From positions 31,608 through 95,607 of the forward strand of contig JAEZTV010000015.1 of assembly GCA_023421245.1 (NCBI GenBank): 64,000 nt of DNA, written 5' to 3'. The notes below the pieces were generated by a model. It had not been told where the DNA came from. It was given only the letters and a program-made list of their open reading frames with translations, and made no database searches. Source of the stretch: Bacillota bacterium (GTDB lineage: Bacteria > Bacillota > Clostridia > Oscillospirales > Ruminococcaceae). This document shows positions 1-9,205 of this stretch, in pieces; the first letter of the stretch is position 1, and each line of letters begins with the position of its first letter. The position numbers and the translations under genes are program-made.

Positions 1-2
1 AC

Positions 3-665
3 CGCATGGGTGAGGTGACGATCCATGCCGCGGACGGCATCAACCTCACGATTGAGCGCGGTGAATTTGCGGTAATTGTAGGGCCAAGCGGTGCGGGCAA
101 AACCACCGTGCTTAATATGCTTGGCGGCATGGACACCTGCGACTCGGGCAGGATTCTTGTGGAAGGCGAGGACATTGCCGCCTACAGCCCCAAACGACTC
201 ATTGCCTATCGCCGCTATGATATCGGCTTTGTGTTTCAGTTTTACAATCTTGTGCAGAATCTCACAGCGCTTGAAAACGTTGAGCTTGCCGCGCAGATCT
301 GCACCAATCCAATACCGGCAGCAGAGGTGCTGCGGGAGGTGGGGCTTTCGGAGCGTCTGAACAACTTCCCCGCACAGCTATCGGGCGGTGAACAGCAGCG
401 TGTTGCGATTGCGCGCGCACTTGCAAAGCGCCCTAAGCTGCTGTTGTGTGACGAGCCCACCGGTGCGCTTGATTACAATACCGGTAAGACCATCCTGAAG
501 CTGCTGCAGGACACCTGCAAAAACCTCGGCATTACGGTGATTGTTATCACGCACAATCAGGCAATTACCCCCATGGCCGACCGCATTATTAAGATGAAGA
601 ACAGCCGCGTGCAGGAGATGGTGTGCAACAGCAATCCGGTTGACGTGGAGAAGATTGAATGGTAG
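3..665 (+). CDS. ABC transporter ATP-binding protein (MacB/LolD type), 5' end outside window
   Basis: ATPase subunit of a MacB/FtsX-type ABC system, working at the cytoplasmic face of the membrane with the permease encoded next. Visible motifs are Walker A (GPSGAGKTT), Q-loop (FVFQFYNLV), signature LSGGEQQR, Walker B (LLLCDEPTG) followed by the D-loop (ALD), and the H-loop (VITHN). The first in-frame ATG is at 6, but the conserved beta strand and the A-loop aromatic that precede MGEV in this family (about 20-30 residues) are missing, so the true start lies left of the window and the gene is truncated by the edge, not by mutation. The stop overlaps the permease start by 7 bases, so the two are translationally coupled. 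Substrate is unknown; such pairs export peptides or lipoproteins, or transmit force to the cell wall. Confidence 0.9.
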   Translation, partial: RMGEVTIHAADGINLTIERGEFAVIVGPSGAGKTTVLNMLGGMDTCDSGRILVEGEDIAAYSPKRLIAYRRYDIGFVFQFYNLVQNLTALENVELAAQICTNPIPAAEVLREVGLSERLNNFPAQLSGGEQQRVAIARALAKRPKLLLCDEPTGALDYNTGKTILKLLQDTCKNLGITVIVITHNQAITPMADRIIKMKNSRVQEMVCNSNPVDVEKIEW

Positions 666-3600
666 CCATGAAACGTGCACTTATCACCTCCACGTTCCGC
701 GAGATTCGTCACACCCTCAGCCGTTTTTTGTCCATCTTTGCTATTGTTGCGCTCGGCACCGGATTTCTTGCGGGCATAAAGGCAACCGCCCCCGATATGA
801 TTCTTTCCATCGACAGCTATTTTGACCAAACGCGTCTGGCTGATCTGCGTCTGGTATCCACAATGGGGTTTGATGACGATGATGTTGCGGCAATTCGGGA
901 TGCGCAAGGGGTAAACGGCGTTATGCCCTCTTACACCGCCGATGTGTTTGCGCATCAGGACGATAAACAGCTTTTACTGCGCCTGCATTCCATGCCGCTT
1001 GGTGCCGCCGAGGATGAGAATCTGCTCAACCGCCCCGTTCTTCTGGAGGGAAGAATGCCGCTTCGCTCCGGCGAATGTCTTGCGGAAGCATCAGGCAACA
1101 TGACATCAGGGCATCGGGTAGGGGATGTTATTACGGTAGAAGCGGGCGGCGGTGACCCTATTGAGGATATGCTTGCCGTCACACAGTTTACGGTAGTGGG
1201 TACCGTGAGGTCTCCGTATTATATCTCGTTTGACAGGGGAACCAGTTCCGTCGGCACCGGCACAGTCGACCGGTTCCTATACGTACCCGAGCAGGACTTC
1301 ACCTATTCGGTGTATACCGATGTGTTTGTTACGCTGGACGGCGCGCTGCAGCAGCAAAGCTATGCGCAGGGCTATACCGATATGGTGGATATGCAGGTGG
1401 AGCTGCTCGAACCGGTTGCCGATAACCGTGAGCGGGACCGTTACGATAAAATTATTGCCGAAGCGACGGAAGAGTTGGATGAGGCAAGGCGGGAGCTTGC
1501 CAACGCAGAAGAGGAAGCTCTGCGCGAACTTGATGATGCACAAAAAGAGATTGACGATGCACGCGGGGAGCTTGAGGACGGCGAACGGGAGTACCGTGAT
1601 GCGAAAAACACCTTCGATACCGAAATCGCCGACGCACAGCGGCAGCTGGACGACGGATATAAGGAGCTTCGCGAGGGCCGGCAGGCGTACCGCGACGGTC
1701 TTGCGCAATATAATAGTAAAAGCAAAGCTGCTTACGAAGAGCTTGATGCCGCAAAGGCGCAGATTGCTGCGGGGCTTGCACAGTACGAGCAAGGGCTTGC
1801 CACCTACCAAAATGGCGCAGCGGCGCATACCGCGCTGACCGACGCGTTTGGCATTATGCAAAGTCCTGATGCAACGCCCGAACAGCAGATGATGGCACTC
1901 GGCACCATCGCAGCTATTGCCGCGGAGTTTAGCGGGAATGAGGAGACAGCCCAGCTTGCCCAGGTTCTTACACTGTTTGCCGCCGAGCCGGAAAACCCCG
2001 AAAATACTTATATGATGCAGATGAGCCTCGATGGCTTCGGCCAAACGCTTGCCGGCACCAAGCTTATGCTGGATGAAGCAAAGGCAGAGCTTGACGCAGG
2101 ACAGAGACAGGTTTCGGCAGGCTATGCGGCGCTTGCGCGGGCAAGCATCCAGCTTGAAAGCGCCAGACAGCAGCTGGAGGAAGCGCAAAAAACGCTGGAT
2201 GAAAATCAAGCGGAGTTTGAAGAAGCAAAGGCGGAAGGCGAGCGGGAGCTTGCCGATGCCCGGCGCGAAATTGACGACGGATGGAAAAAGCTTGCCGAGG
2301 GTAAAGAAGAATACGCAAACGCCAAGGCGGATGCCCTGCGCGAGCTTGCTGACGCACAGGTTAAGATTGATGATGCGCAGGCAGAGATTGACGATCTCAC
2401 GCCGCCGGAATGGTATATCCTCACGCGAGAAAGCATCCCCGGAAACTCCGGCTATTACGAGGACTCAAAGCGCGTGGATGCTGTGGCGAAGGTATTTCCG
2501 GTGTTCTTCTTTCTTGTTGCGGCGCTGGTGTGTTTAACAACGATGACCCGCATGGTGGAGGAAAAACGCACCGAGCTTGGTACCATCAAGGCATTAGGTT
2601 ACGGCAAAGGTGCGGCGGTATTCAAATTTTTGTGCTATGCGGGCATTGCAAGCCTGCTTGGCAGTGCGGCCGGTTTAGCAATTGGGTTTAAGGTGTTTCC
2701 ATCCGTCATTGCTGCGGCGTATGGAATGCTGTACCAAACCCCCGCCGTACAGACCCCGTTTCATCTGAGCTATGCGGTTCCTATTACACTGATTGCGGTA
2801 CTGGTTACGATGATGTCGGCGTTTCTTGCTTGCTACAAGGAGCTTGCCGAACAGCCCGCGGCACTTATGCGCCCTAAAGCGCCAAAGCCCGGCAAACGTG
2901 TCTTGCTGGAGCGAATTCCGTTTTTGTGGAAGCGGCTCGGGTTTATTCAAAAGGTCACGGTACGCAACCTTTTGCGCTACAAGCGGCGTATGCTGATGAC
3001 GGTGATTGGTATTGCCGGCTGTACCGCGTTGATGCTTGCGGGCTTTGGCTTGCGAAATTCAATCTCTTCCATTACCACAAAGCAGTACGGCGCGATATTC
3101 CTTTACCATGGCATGCTTCTGCTTGACCAGGAGGCTGCGGCAGAGGATAAAGCACAACTTTCAGCCACCGTTTTGCAGCAGGATAATATTACCGGTTCGC
3201 TGCAAGCGCGACAGGATTCGATTACCGCGCTCGATGCCGATGGCAACGTAGAGGTAGAAGCGGCGTTGTTTGTACCGGAGAACAACCAAAATATCGGCGA
3301 TTATGCCGTGCTTCGTACCCGCGACGGTCATGAGGGGATTACCCTTGACGGGGATGGAGCGGTTGTGACTGAAAAGCTTGCAAAGCTGTTGGAGATTAAA
3401 ATAGGGGACACTCTTATATTGAGAGATTCCGATAATAGGCCGCACGAAGTAATGGTTGCCGCCATCACCGAGAACTATGTATACCATTACATCTACCTGT
3501 CCCGCACACAATACGAGCAGGTGTTTGACAAGGCGTTTGAACCTAACACTCTGTTTATGCGGCTTGCCGACGCTTCGGATAACGCGCAGGATACACTCTC

Positions 3601-4087
3601 CAAAACGCTGATTTCAAATGACTATGTGGTGTCGGTCAGCTACAACTCCGCGGCGGAAAAAGGCTTTCAAGATGCGCTGGAAAGCCTGGATTATGTCGTG
3701 CTGGTGCTTATTATCTCGGCAGGCCTGCTTGCCTTTGTGGTTCTGTACAATCTTACCAACATCAACGTTACCGAGCGCATTCGCGAGATTGCCACGATAA
3801 AGGTGCTCGGGTTTTATAATCGGGAGGTATCCGCCTATATCTACCGCGAAAATATCTTCCATACCCTCATGGGTATTGTGTTTGGCCTGTTTGCCGGCAT
3901 CTTTTTACACCGTTTTGTGATGCAGGCGGCCGAGGTGGATGTTGTGATGTTCGGACGCGAGATCGGCTGGTTTGCCTACCTTATGAGTGCGGTGCTCACC
4001 ATGGTGTTTGCCTTGCTGGTTAATATAACGCTGCATTTCCGTTTAAAGAAGGTCAGCATGGTGGAGTCGCTCAAATCCGTGGAGTAA
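659..4087 (+). CDS. Giant FtsX-family ABC permease with extracellular coiled-coil insert
   Basis: Permease partner of the upstream ATPase, 1142 residues. An N-terminal membrane segment (about 14-34) is followed by an extracellular domain and then a long Ala/Glu/Asp/Arg/Lys-rich heptad region (about 262-380 and 480-590) that should form antiparallel coiled coils. The FtsX core of three segments starts near residue 610 (VFPVFFFLVAALV), a second extracellular domain follows a segment near 780-800, and three C-terminal segments lie at about 1010-1035, 1066-1086 and 1101-1126, ending with a short cytoplasmic tail. This is the duplicated 'type VII' ABC topology typical of Clostridia. The start at 659 overlaps the ATPase stop; 668 (MKRALI) is an alternative. 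Function is not known: peptide or lipid export and mechanotransmission to a wall enzyme are both possible. Confidence 0.88.
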   Translation: MVAMKRALITSTFREIRHTLSRFLSIFAIVALGTGFLAGIKATAPDMILSIDSYFDQTRLADLRLVSTMGFDDDDVAAIRDAQGVNGVMPSYTADVFAHQDDKQLLLRLHSMPLGAAEDENLLNRPVLLEGRMPLRSGECLAEASGNMTSGHRVGDVITVEAGGGDPIEDMLAVTQFTVVGTVRSPYYISFDRGTSSVGTGTVDRFLYVPEQDFTYSVYTDVFVTLDGALQQQSYAQGYTDMVDMQVELLEPVADNRERDRYDKIIAEATEELDEARRELANAEEEALRELDDAQKEIDDARGELEDGEREYRDAKNTFDTEIADAQRQLDDGYKELREGRQAYRDGLAQYNSKSKAAYEELDAAKAQIAAGLAQYEQGLATYQNGAAAHTALTDAFGIMQSPDATPEQQMMALGTIAAIAAEFSGNEETAQLAQVLTLFAAEPENPENTYMMQMSLDGFGQTLAGTKLMLDEAKAELDAGQRQVSAGYAALARASIQLESARQQLEEAQKTLDENQAEFEEAKAEGERELADARREIDDGWKKLAEGKEEYANAKADALRELADAQVKIDDAQAEIDDLTPPEWYILTRESIPGNSGYYEDSKRVDAVAKVFPVFFFLVAALVCLTTMTRMVEEKRTELGTIKALGYGKGAAVFKFLCYAGIASLLGSAAGLAIGFKVFPSVIAAAYGMLYQTPAVQTPFHLSYAVPITLIAVLVTMMSAFLACYKELAEQPAALMRPKAPKPGKRVLLERIPFLWKRLGFIQKVTVRNLLRYKRRMLMTVIGIAGCTALMLAGFGLRNSISSITTKQYGAIFLYHGMLLLDQEAAAEDKAQLSATVLQQDNITGSLQARQDSITALDADGNVEVEAALFVPENNQNIGDYAVLRTRDGHEGITLDGDGAVVTEKLAKLLEIKIGDTLILRDSDNRPHEVMVAAITENYVYHYIYLSRTQYEQVFDKAFEPNTLFMRLADASDNAQDTLSKTLISNDYVVSVSYNSAAEKGFQDALESLDYVVLVLIISAGLLAFVVLYNLTNINVTERIREIATIKVLGFYNREVSAYIYRENIFHTLMGIVFGLFAGIFLHRFVMQAAEVDVVMFGREIGWFAYLMSAVLTMVFALLVNITLHFRLKKVSMVESLKSVE

Positions 4088-4124
4088 CGGTGCGTACAAC
4101 ACAAAGAGAGAATATTATAAAGCC

Positions 4125-4172
4125 ACCCGCAGACATTGGTGCCACATGGATATGGCACCAATGTCTGCGGGT
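4125..4172 (+). terminator. Rho-independent terminator after the FtsX operon
   Basis: Perfect 20 bp arms (4125-4144 and 4153-4172) around an 8-base loop, followed by TTGTTCT. It lies 37 bases after the permease stop and faces the convergent metallopeptidase gene. Confidence 0.8.
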
Positions 4173-4186
4173 TTGTTCTATGCTCT

Positions 4187-4310
4187 GTAAACTTCAAAAT
4201 GAAAACAATTCTGGATCGCACGGATTTCGATTTGATACCCGCACCACGGCAAGGCCTTGACTGCGCTCTGAAAACAAGGGTTTGTTTTCGAGCTGGATTG
4301 GTTTCATCTC
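4187..4310. repeat. Interspersed repeat family A, copy 1
   Basis: Starts with ACTTCAAAATGAAAACA (4191-4207), continues with CGCACGGATTTC, and ends with CTGAAAACAAGGGTTTG...GCTGGATTGG. The same ordered blocks recur near 25625, 48150, 55360 and 62779. This copy is internally divergent and its end overlaps the last codons of the metallopeptidase gene on the minus strand. Confidence 0.65.
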
Positions 4311-5002
4311 ATAACGCCTGCATATTCTTTTAGCTGCAGGCGTACAGCCTTGTGGTCGGGCAGCACGGTATCAAGCAGGCTGTAGAAGGCAGTGGAGTGG
4401 TTTGGGTGAACAAGGTGGGCAAATTCGTGCGCCAAAACGTAGTGAATACAGGGAGGCGGTGTACATACCAGCCGGTGACTTAATAATATTAGCCCCTTTT
4501 GCACATGACAGCTACCCCAGCGCGCCTTCATCCGCCGGGGCCGCAGGACAGGCTTTGCAACACCCATTTGCGCAAACGGTGCAAATGCGGCATCCTGCAT
4601 GCGGGCGAAGATCTGGCCGCTGTACGAGGACAGCCAGCCGTCCAGCATCTGTATGCAGGCTGTGTGGTCATCGGGGACGGGCAGCGCCAGCGTAACCAAC
4701 CCGTCTTGGTATGCCGCCCTGCTCTTGTTTGCCCGCTGTATAGTCACCGGCACCCGTTCCCCCAGCAGCAGTACGGTGCTGCCGTCAAAAAAGGTGTGGT
4801 TTGCCTGTTGCGCCATATGGTTTTGTGTACGCATAATCCAGTCGCTTTTGCTATGCACAAACTTATCAATCATCGCGTGCGAAGCGGTATGCGGCGCAGA
4901 TACCCAAACCTCGCCGTTGTTCGCAACATGAAGATTGATGTTTTTTACACGCCGATACACAACCCGATAGGCAGAAGGCACGGTTTGATTCGGTGCTTTC
5001 AT
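4304..5002 (-). CDS. YgjP/DUF45-type zinc metallopeptidase
   Basis: Predicted cytosolic metallopeptidase of the YgjP family (WLM/SprT-like clan), 232 residues. The C-terminal third carries RRMKARWGSC, the family's characteristic R-x-x-x-WGSC motif, and the zinc site HEFAH followed by NHS, where the two histidines of HExxH and the later histidine would bind zinc. Physiological substrate is unknown for the family; in several genomes it is linked to restriction or DNA-repair functions. The start has an AAAGGGG ribosome site eight bases upstream. The gene stands alone: a terminator for the convergent permease lies beyond its stop, and its last bases overlap a family A repeat. Confidence 0.85.
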   Translation of the reverse strand: MKAPNQTVPSAYRVVYRRVKNINLHVANNGEVWVSAPHTASHAMIDKFVHSKSDWIMRTQNHMAQQANHTFFDGSTVLLLGERVPVTIQRANKSRAAYQDGLVTLALPVPDDHTACIQMLDGWLSSYSGQIFARMQDAAFAPFAQMGVAKPVLRPRRMKARWGSCHVQKGLILLSHRLVCTPPPCIHYVLAHEFAHLVHPNHSTAFYSLLDTVLPDHKAVRLQLKEYAGVMR

Positions 5003-5126
5003 GATATAGCCCCTTTGTGTTATTTGCTGCTTTCATCATACATGCGCTTTTGGGGACAGTCAATATAAGTGATATAACTAAAAACAAATCACCAAATGTT
5101 GTGTCATTTGACGGAAGAGCCGGTAG

Positions 5127-5170
5127 ATTGGCGCCGATATTCGAAATCGTTTTCGAATATCGGCGCCAAT
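5127..5170. repeat. 44 bp perfect palindrome in the spacer before the LacI gene
   Basis: Two exactly complementary 20-base arms (5127-5146 and 5151-5170; ATTGGCGCCGATATTCGAAA is the left one) around TCGT. No T-tract follows, so a simple terminator is unlikely. The centre contains CGAAATCGTTTTCG, which resembles LacI-family operator cores. The rest of the 618-base spacer (5003-5620) is AT-rich and holds further CG-centred motifs (for example TTTCGCGAAA near 5463) and the promoter listed next. Confidence 0.7.
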
Positions 5171-5510
5171 TATTGGATGAAAGAGAGGCGATATGCTATA
5201 ATAAGGAACAGGATGAAACTTACCTGATGATCTTTGTTTTGTAACAATTATGTAACCATTATGCGCAATTACTGCGTTTAATTATATATAAAATAACTAA
5301 AAAGTTAACCCGGACGTGAGGAAGGGCGGGACATAATCGAAGCAAAAAAGGGTGTTCTTTGAAATCCTTTTAATCACATATTTACGAAACCGCATTCGAA
5401 ATTACAAAAGATAAGAGAGTTTCAATTTCTGACGAATGGCATAATTTCAACAGTGTAATCGATTTCGCGAAAATATATGTGTAATATTTATAGTTTTTTA
5501 AAAAATAGAC

Positions 5511-5558
5511 TTGCTTTTGTTCATGTATTGATATATAATGTGCTTACGAAAACGTTTT
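5511..5558 (+). promoter_or_regulatory. Promoter of the LacI-type regulator with operator-like palindrome
   Basis: Sigma-A-like -35 TTGCTT (5511-5516), 17-base spacer, -10 TATAAT (5534-5539). Ten bases later AAAACGTTTT (5549-5558) forms a perfect CG-centred palindrome of the kind bound by LacI/GalR proteins, which suggests autorepression. Confidence 0.65.
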
Positions 5559-5620
5559 AAGTTTTGTTTTACTCTTAGCTTTTATGTTTTCCAGTAAACT
5601 GTATAGGGGCACACACGAGA

Positions 5621-6637
5621 ATGGTTACAATCAGAGATATTTCCGCTGCATGCGGTGTTTCAGTTGCTACGGTGAGCAAAGCGCTCAACGGCTACAGCGA
5701 TGTAAGCAAGGCAACCAAAGAGCTTGTGTGCAAAACAGCGGAGCAGATGGGTTACTTTCCCAACTCGCAGGCGCGTGCCCTAAAAACGAACCGTACATAT
5801 AATCTGGGCGTTCTTTTCGTTGATGATGCCCAAAGCGGTCTGACCCACGATTACTTTGCGCAGGTGCTCGACAGCTTTAAGGTAGAGGCGGAAAGCCGCG
5901 GCTATGATATCACGTTTATCAGCCACAACATCGGTAATAAAAACATGACGTTTTTAGAGCACTGCCTTTATCGAAAGGTAGATGGTGTGGTAGCCGCCTG
6001 TGTAGATTTTTCGCACCCTGCGGTAATCGAGCTTATCAACAGCGATATTCCGCTCGTTACCATTGACCATGTGTTTAACAACCGAACTTCAATTGTTTCG
6101 GCAAACCGAAACGGAATGCGCGAACTGATTGAATATGCTTATGAAAAAGGCCACCGTAAAATTGCATATGTTCACGGCAAGAAAAGCTCGGTGACCGAAA
6201 GCCGCCTTGGCAGCTTTTACAAAACTATGGCGGACCTAAACCTGAGGGTACCGTTTGAGTACCTGCAGGAGGGCGCATACCATGAACCCGAAATCACGGC
6301 GGAGGCAACCAAACGTATCTTGGCCTTGCCCGACCGGCCGACCTGCATCCTGTTTCCCGACGATTTTGCCGCCATTGGCGGACTGAATGTCATTGAAGAA
6401 GCGGGGCTGCGGGTACCGGACGATATCTCCGTGATGGGGTACGACGGGTTGTATCTGTCACAGGTGCTAAAGCCTGTCCTTACCACCTTTAAGCAGGACA
6501 CCAAGCGCTTGGGCAAAGAGGCTGCCGTGCAGCTGGTACAGCTTATTGAGCATCCGGTAACTACCCTTACCGAGAGGGTTGTTATATATGGCAAATTTCT
6601 TGAAGGCGCCTCGGTAAAGAGTTTGCTCACAGAGTAA
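5621..6637 (+). CDS. LacI/GalR-family transcriptional regulator
   Basis: Sugar-responsive repressor, 338 residues. The N-terminus VTIRDISAACGVSVATVSKA is the canonical LacI helix-turn-helix, the hinge helix follows (SQARALKTNRTYNLGVLF), and the rest is the periplasmic-binding-protein-like effector domain with the usual closing strand near VMGYDG. The start ATG at 5621 has only a weak ribosome site. It is divergent from nothing and lies 70 bases before the sugar-binding lipoprotein gene, so it most likely controls the following transporter and GH9 genes in response to a cello- or gluco-oligosaccharide. The inducer is inference from neighbours. Confidence 0.92.
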   Translation: MVTIRDISAACGVSVATVSKALNGYSDVSKATKELVCKTAEQMGYFPNSQARALKTNRTYNLGVLFVDDAQSGLTHDYFAQVLDSFKVEAESRGYDITFISHNIGNKNMTFLEHCLYRKVDGVVAACVDFSHPAVIELINSDIPLVTIDHVFNNRTSIVSANRNGMRELIEYAYEKGHRKIAYVHGKKSSVTESRLGSFYKTMADLNLRVPFEYLQEGAYHEPEITAEATKRILALPDRPTCILFPDDFAAIGGLNVIEEAGLRVPDDISVMGYDGLYLSQVLKPVLTTFKQDTKRLGKEAAVQLVQLIEHPVTTLTERVVIYGKFLEGASVKSLLTE

Positions 6638-6707
6638 ATCTTGGCGCTTTTGGGAAGGTTCTATCGTTCGGAATCAGAACCCGATTATCGAAGGAGGAAA
6701 AACACCA

Positions 6708-8129
6708 ATGAAAAATGTAACCCGTATCGTATCATTACTGTTAGCTCTTGCTATGGTAATGGCTCTGGGCCTTGTAGGCTGCACAAACGCGCCTGCTGCT
6801 CCGAGCGAGCCCGCACCCGCACCCGCTCCCGGCGAGGAGACTCCCGTAGCGGAAGGCGTAACTGATGACGCCAGCGTAAAACAGCTCAATCTGTGGAGTT
6901 TCACCGATGAGATTCCCAAAATGATGCCCAAGTTCCAAGAGCTGAACCCTGATTTCTCACTTGAAATCAAGGAAACCATCGTTGCTACTACAGACGGCGC
7001 GTATCAGCCCGCTCTGGACGCTGCTCTTGCAGCCGGCGGCGCAGAGGCTCCTGACATCTATGCGGCTGAGGCGGCATTCATCCTCAAGTACGCACAGGGC
7101 GATGCTTCCCAGTATGCAGCTGCCTACAAGGATCTTGGCATCGATGTTGATGCGAAGCTTAAAGAAGCTGCTATTGCTCAGTACACAGTGGATATCGGCA
7201 CAAGACCTTCCGACGGTGCGCTTGTAGGCCTTGGCTATCAGGCTACCGGTGGTGCGTTCATCTATCGCCGCTCCATCGCAAAAGACGTTTGGGGTACCGA
7301 TGATCCCGCAACCATCACAGGCAAGGTTGGCCCCGGCTGGGAGAAGTTCTTCACAGCTGCTGAAGAGCTCAAGGCAAAGGGCTACGGTATCATCTCCGGC
7401 GACGGCGACCTTTGGCACGCTGTTGAGAACAGCTCTGAAAAGGGCTGGGTTGTTGATGGAAAGCTTTACATTGACCCGCTGCGCGAAGCATTCTTGGATC
7501 AGTCCAAGCTTCTCAAAGAAAGCGGCTACCATAACGACACGCAGGACTGGCAGGATGCATGGTTTGCTGACATGAAGGATGCCAACCCCAAGAAGGTACT
7601 TGGCTTCTTTGGTCCCGCATGGCTGATTAACTACGTAATGGCCGGCAACTCCGGCGGCGAGAAGATCGGCGAAGGCACCTATGGTGACTGGGCAGTATGC
7701 GAGCCTCCTGTTGGCTTCTTCTGGGGCGGCACATGGGTTCTTGCAAACAAGGACACCAAGATTCCCGCTTCTGTTGGCAAGGTAATTGAGTGGATCACCC
7801 TCGACAGCTCCGAAACTGGTCTCCAGTACTTCTGGGCTAATGGCACGCTCTTCGGCGAAGGCGGCACCAAGGACACCGTCGCTTCCGGTACCGTTATGAG
7901 CAAGTCTGACGGCTCGATCGATTTCCTTAACGGACAGAACATGTTCGATGCATTCGTTCCCGCTGGCGAGTTTGCTTCCGGAAAGAATCTCACCCAGTAC
8001 GATGAGTCAATCAACATCATCTGGCGTGACCAGGTTCGTCAGTATTCTGCCGGCGCAAAATCCAAAGAGCAGGCTATTGCGGACTTCAAATCGCAGGTTG
8101 CTGACAGCCTTGCACTCCCTGTAGAATAA
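6708..8129 (+). CDS. ABC transporter extracellular sugar-binding lipoprotein
   Basis: Family 1 solute-binding protein, 473 residues, delivering sugar to the permeases encoded downstream. The signal peptide ends in a lipobox (LGLVGC, Cys about residue 25), followed by a Pro/Ala/Glu linker and a mature domain starting near LNLWSFTDE. The ribosome site CGAAGGAGG is strong. Codon choice is more biased (GCT, GAC, TTC, AAG) than in neighbouring genes, as expected for an abundantly made receptor. A strong terminator follows before the permeases, so the receptor mRNA is probably made in excess. The ligand is inferred to be a beta-glucan oligosaccharide because a secreted GH9 enzyme is encoded in the same block. 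Confidence 0.92.
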   Translation: MKNVTRIVSLLLALAMVMALGLVGCTNAPAAPSEPAPAPAPGEETPVAEGVTDDASVKQLNLWSFTDEIPKMMPKFQELNPDFSLEIKETIVATTDGAYQPALDAALAAGGAEAPDIYAAEAAFILKYAQGDASQYAAAYKDLGIDVDAKLKEAAIAQYTVDIGTRPSDGALVGLGYQATGGAFIYRRSIAKDVWGTDDPATITGKVGPGWEKFFTAAEELKAKGYGIISGDGDLWHAVENSSEKGWVVDGKLYIDPLREAFLDQSKLLKESGYHNDTQDWQDAWFADMKDANPKKVLGFFGPAWLINYVMAGNSGGEKIGEGTYGDWAVCEPPVGFFWGGTWVLANKDTKIPASVGKVIEWITLDSSETGLQYFWANGTLFGEGGTKDTVASGTVMSKSDGSIDFLNGQNMFDAFVPAGEFASGKNLTQYDESINIIWRDQVRQYSAGAKSKEQAIADFKSQVADSLALPVE

Positions 8130-8142
8130 TCCAAACCCGTTT

Positions 8143-8178
8143 ATGGGGCGGACGCCTTTCCGTCCGCCCCATTTTTTT
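8143..8178 (+). terminator. Intra-operon terminator between receptor and permease genes
   Basis: Arms ATGGGGCGGACG (8143-8154) and CGTCCGCCCCAT (8161-8172), a 6-base loop, then a T-run. It probably lets only part of transcription continue into the permeases, giving a high receptor to permease ratio. Confidence 0.85.
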
Positions 8179-8224
8179 AACTATCGAATAAAAGCATTAC
8201 GCACTTTACCGGAGGTGAACGCTT

Positions 8225-9205
8225 ATGCGCCGCAAGAGCGTTAGTTACGCAAAATACGGTTACATATTTTCTGCGCCGTTCGTGCTTGCGTTCCTTGTAT
8301 TTACGTTGTATCCCATCATCTATACAGTTGTAATCGGGTTTACGGATCTTAAAGGGTTGGGCAAAACGGAAATCAACTTTTTAAGCAACCCGTTTGAAAA
8401 CTTTCAGGCGGTTCTCTCGGCGCCATCCTTTCAGGTATCCTTGTCAAACACAGTGTTGATGTGGATTGTTAACTTCGTTCCGCAAATTCTGCTTGCGCTT
8501 TTGCTTGCTGCCTGGTTTACTAATAATCGCCTGAAGATAAAAGGTCAGGGATTATTCAAGGTTCTTATTTATCTGCCTAATATTATTACGGCTGCTACAA
8601 TTGCTATCCTGTTTAACTCACTGTTTGCATACCCCAAAGGCCCGGTAAACGACCTGTTAATGATGTTTGGCTTCCTTGAAGAGCCGGTGCACTTTTTAAT
8701 CCAGCGCTGGACGGCTAGGAATATCGTATCCTTCCTTCAGTTTTGGATGTGGTATGGAAATACTATGATCGTGTTGATTGCGGGTATACTGGGAATCAAC
8801 CCTACCCTTTATGAAGCGGCGGAGATTGACGGTGCGTCAAGCACACAACGCTTCTTCCGCATTACGCTTCCGAATTTAAGGACGATTCTTCTTTTTACGC
8901 TGGTTACCAGTATGATCGGCGGCTTGCAGATGTTTGATATCCCAAAACTGTTTATTATAGGCGGCAACGGCGGCCCTGATAATGCAACGCTTACGGCCAG
9001 TGTGTTTATCTATAATCAGGCATTTGGCCCAAGCCGTTTGTACAACCGCGCATCAGCCGCGAGTTTAATCTTATTTATTATTATTATGATACTTTCAGCA
9101 ATTCTTTTCTTTGTCATGCGTGATAAGGATGCGATTAAGCATGAGAAAGAATTAAAGGCCCTTAGAAAATCTGAGAAGAGCATGATGAGGAGGGGACAGC
9201 TATGA
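8225..9205 (+). CDS. Carbohydrate ABC transporter permease (MalF type)
   Basis: Inner-membrane permease of a CUT1-type sugar importer, 326 residues, six hydrophobic segments. The cytoplasmic EAA loop is visible as YEAAEIDGASSTQRFFRITL near residues 198-217, the docking site for the ATPase. The ribosome site GGAGG lies before ATG 8225. The stop overlaps the start of the second permease by four bases. No ATPase gene is found in the locus, as is common in Firmicutes where a shared MsmX-type ATPase serves many CUT1 systems. Confidence 0.93.
   Translation: MRRKSVSYAKYGYIFSAPFVLAFLVFTLYPIIYTVVIGFTDLKGLGKTEINFLSNPFENFQAVLSAPSFQVSLSNTVLMWIVNFVPQILLALLLAAWFTNNRLKIKGQGLFKVLIYLPNIITAATIAILFNSLFAYPKGPVNDLLMMFGFLEEPVHFLIQRWTARNIVSFLQFWMWYGNTMIVLIAGILGINPTLYEAAEIDGASSTQRFFRITLPNLRTILLFTLVTSMIGGLQMFDIPKLFIIGGNGGPDNATLTASVFIYNQAFGPSRLYNRASAASLILFIIIMILSAILFFVMRDKDAIKHEKELKALRKSEKSMMRRGQL

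Noticed and set aside
1277..2209. Long open frame on the minus strand inside the permease gene
   Set aside because: Shadow of the Ala/Glu/Asp-rich coiled-coil coding region; codons are the complement of repetitive GCx/GAx codons and there is no ribosome site or domain.
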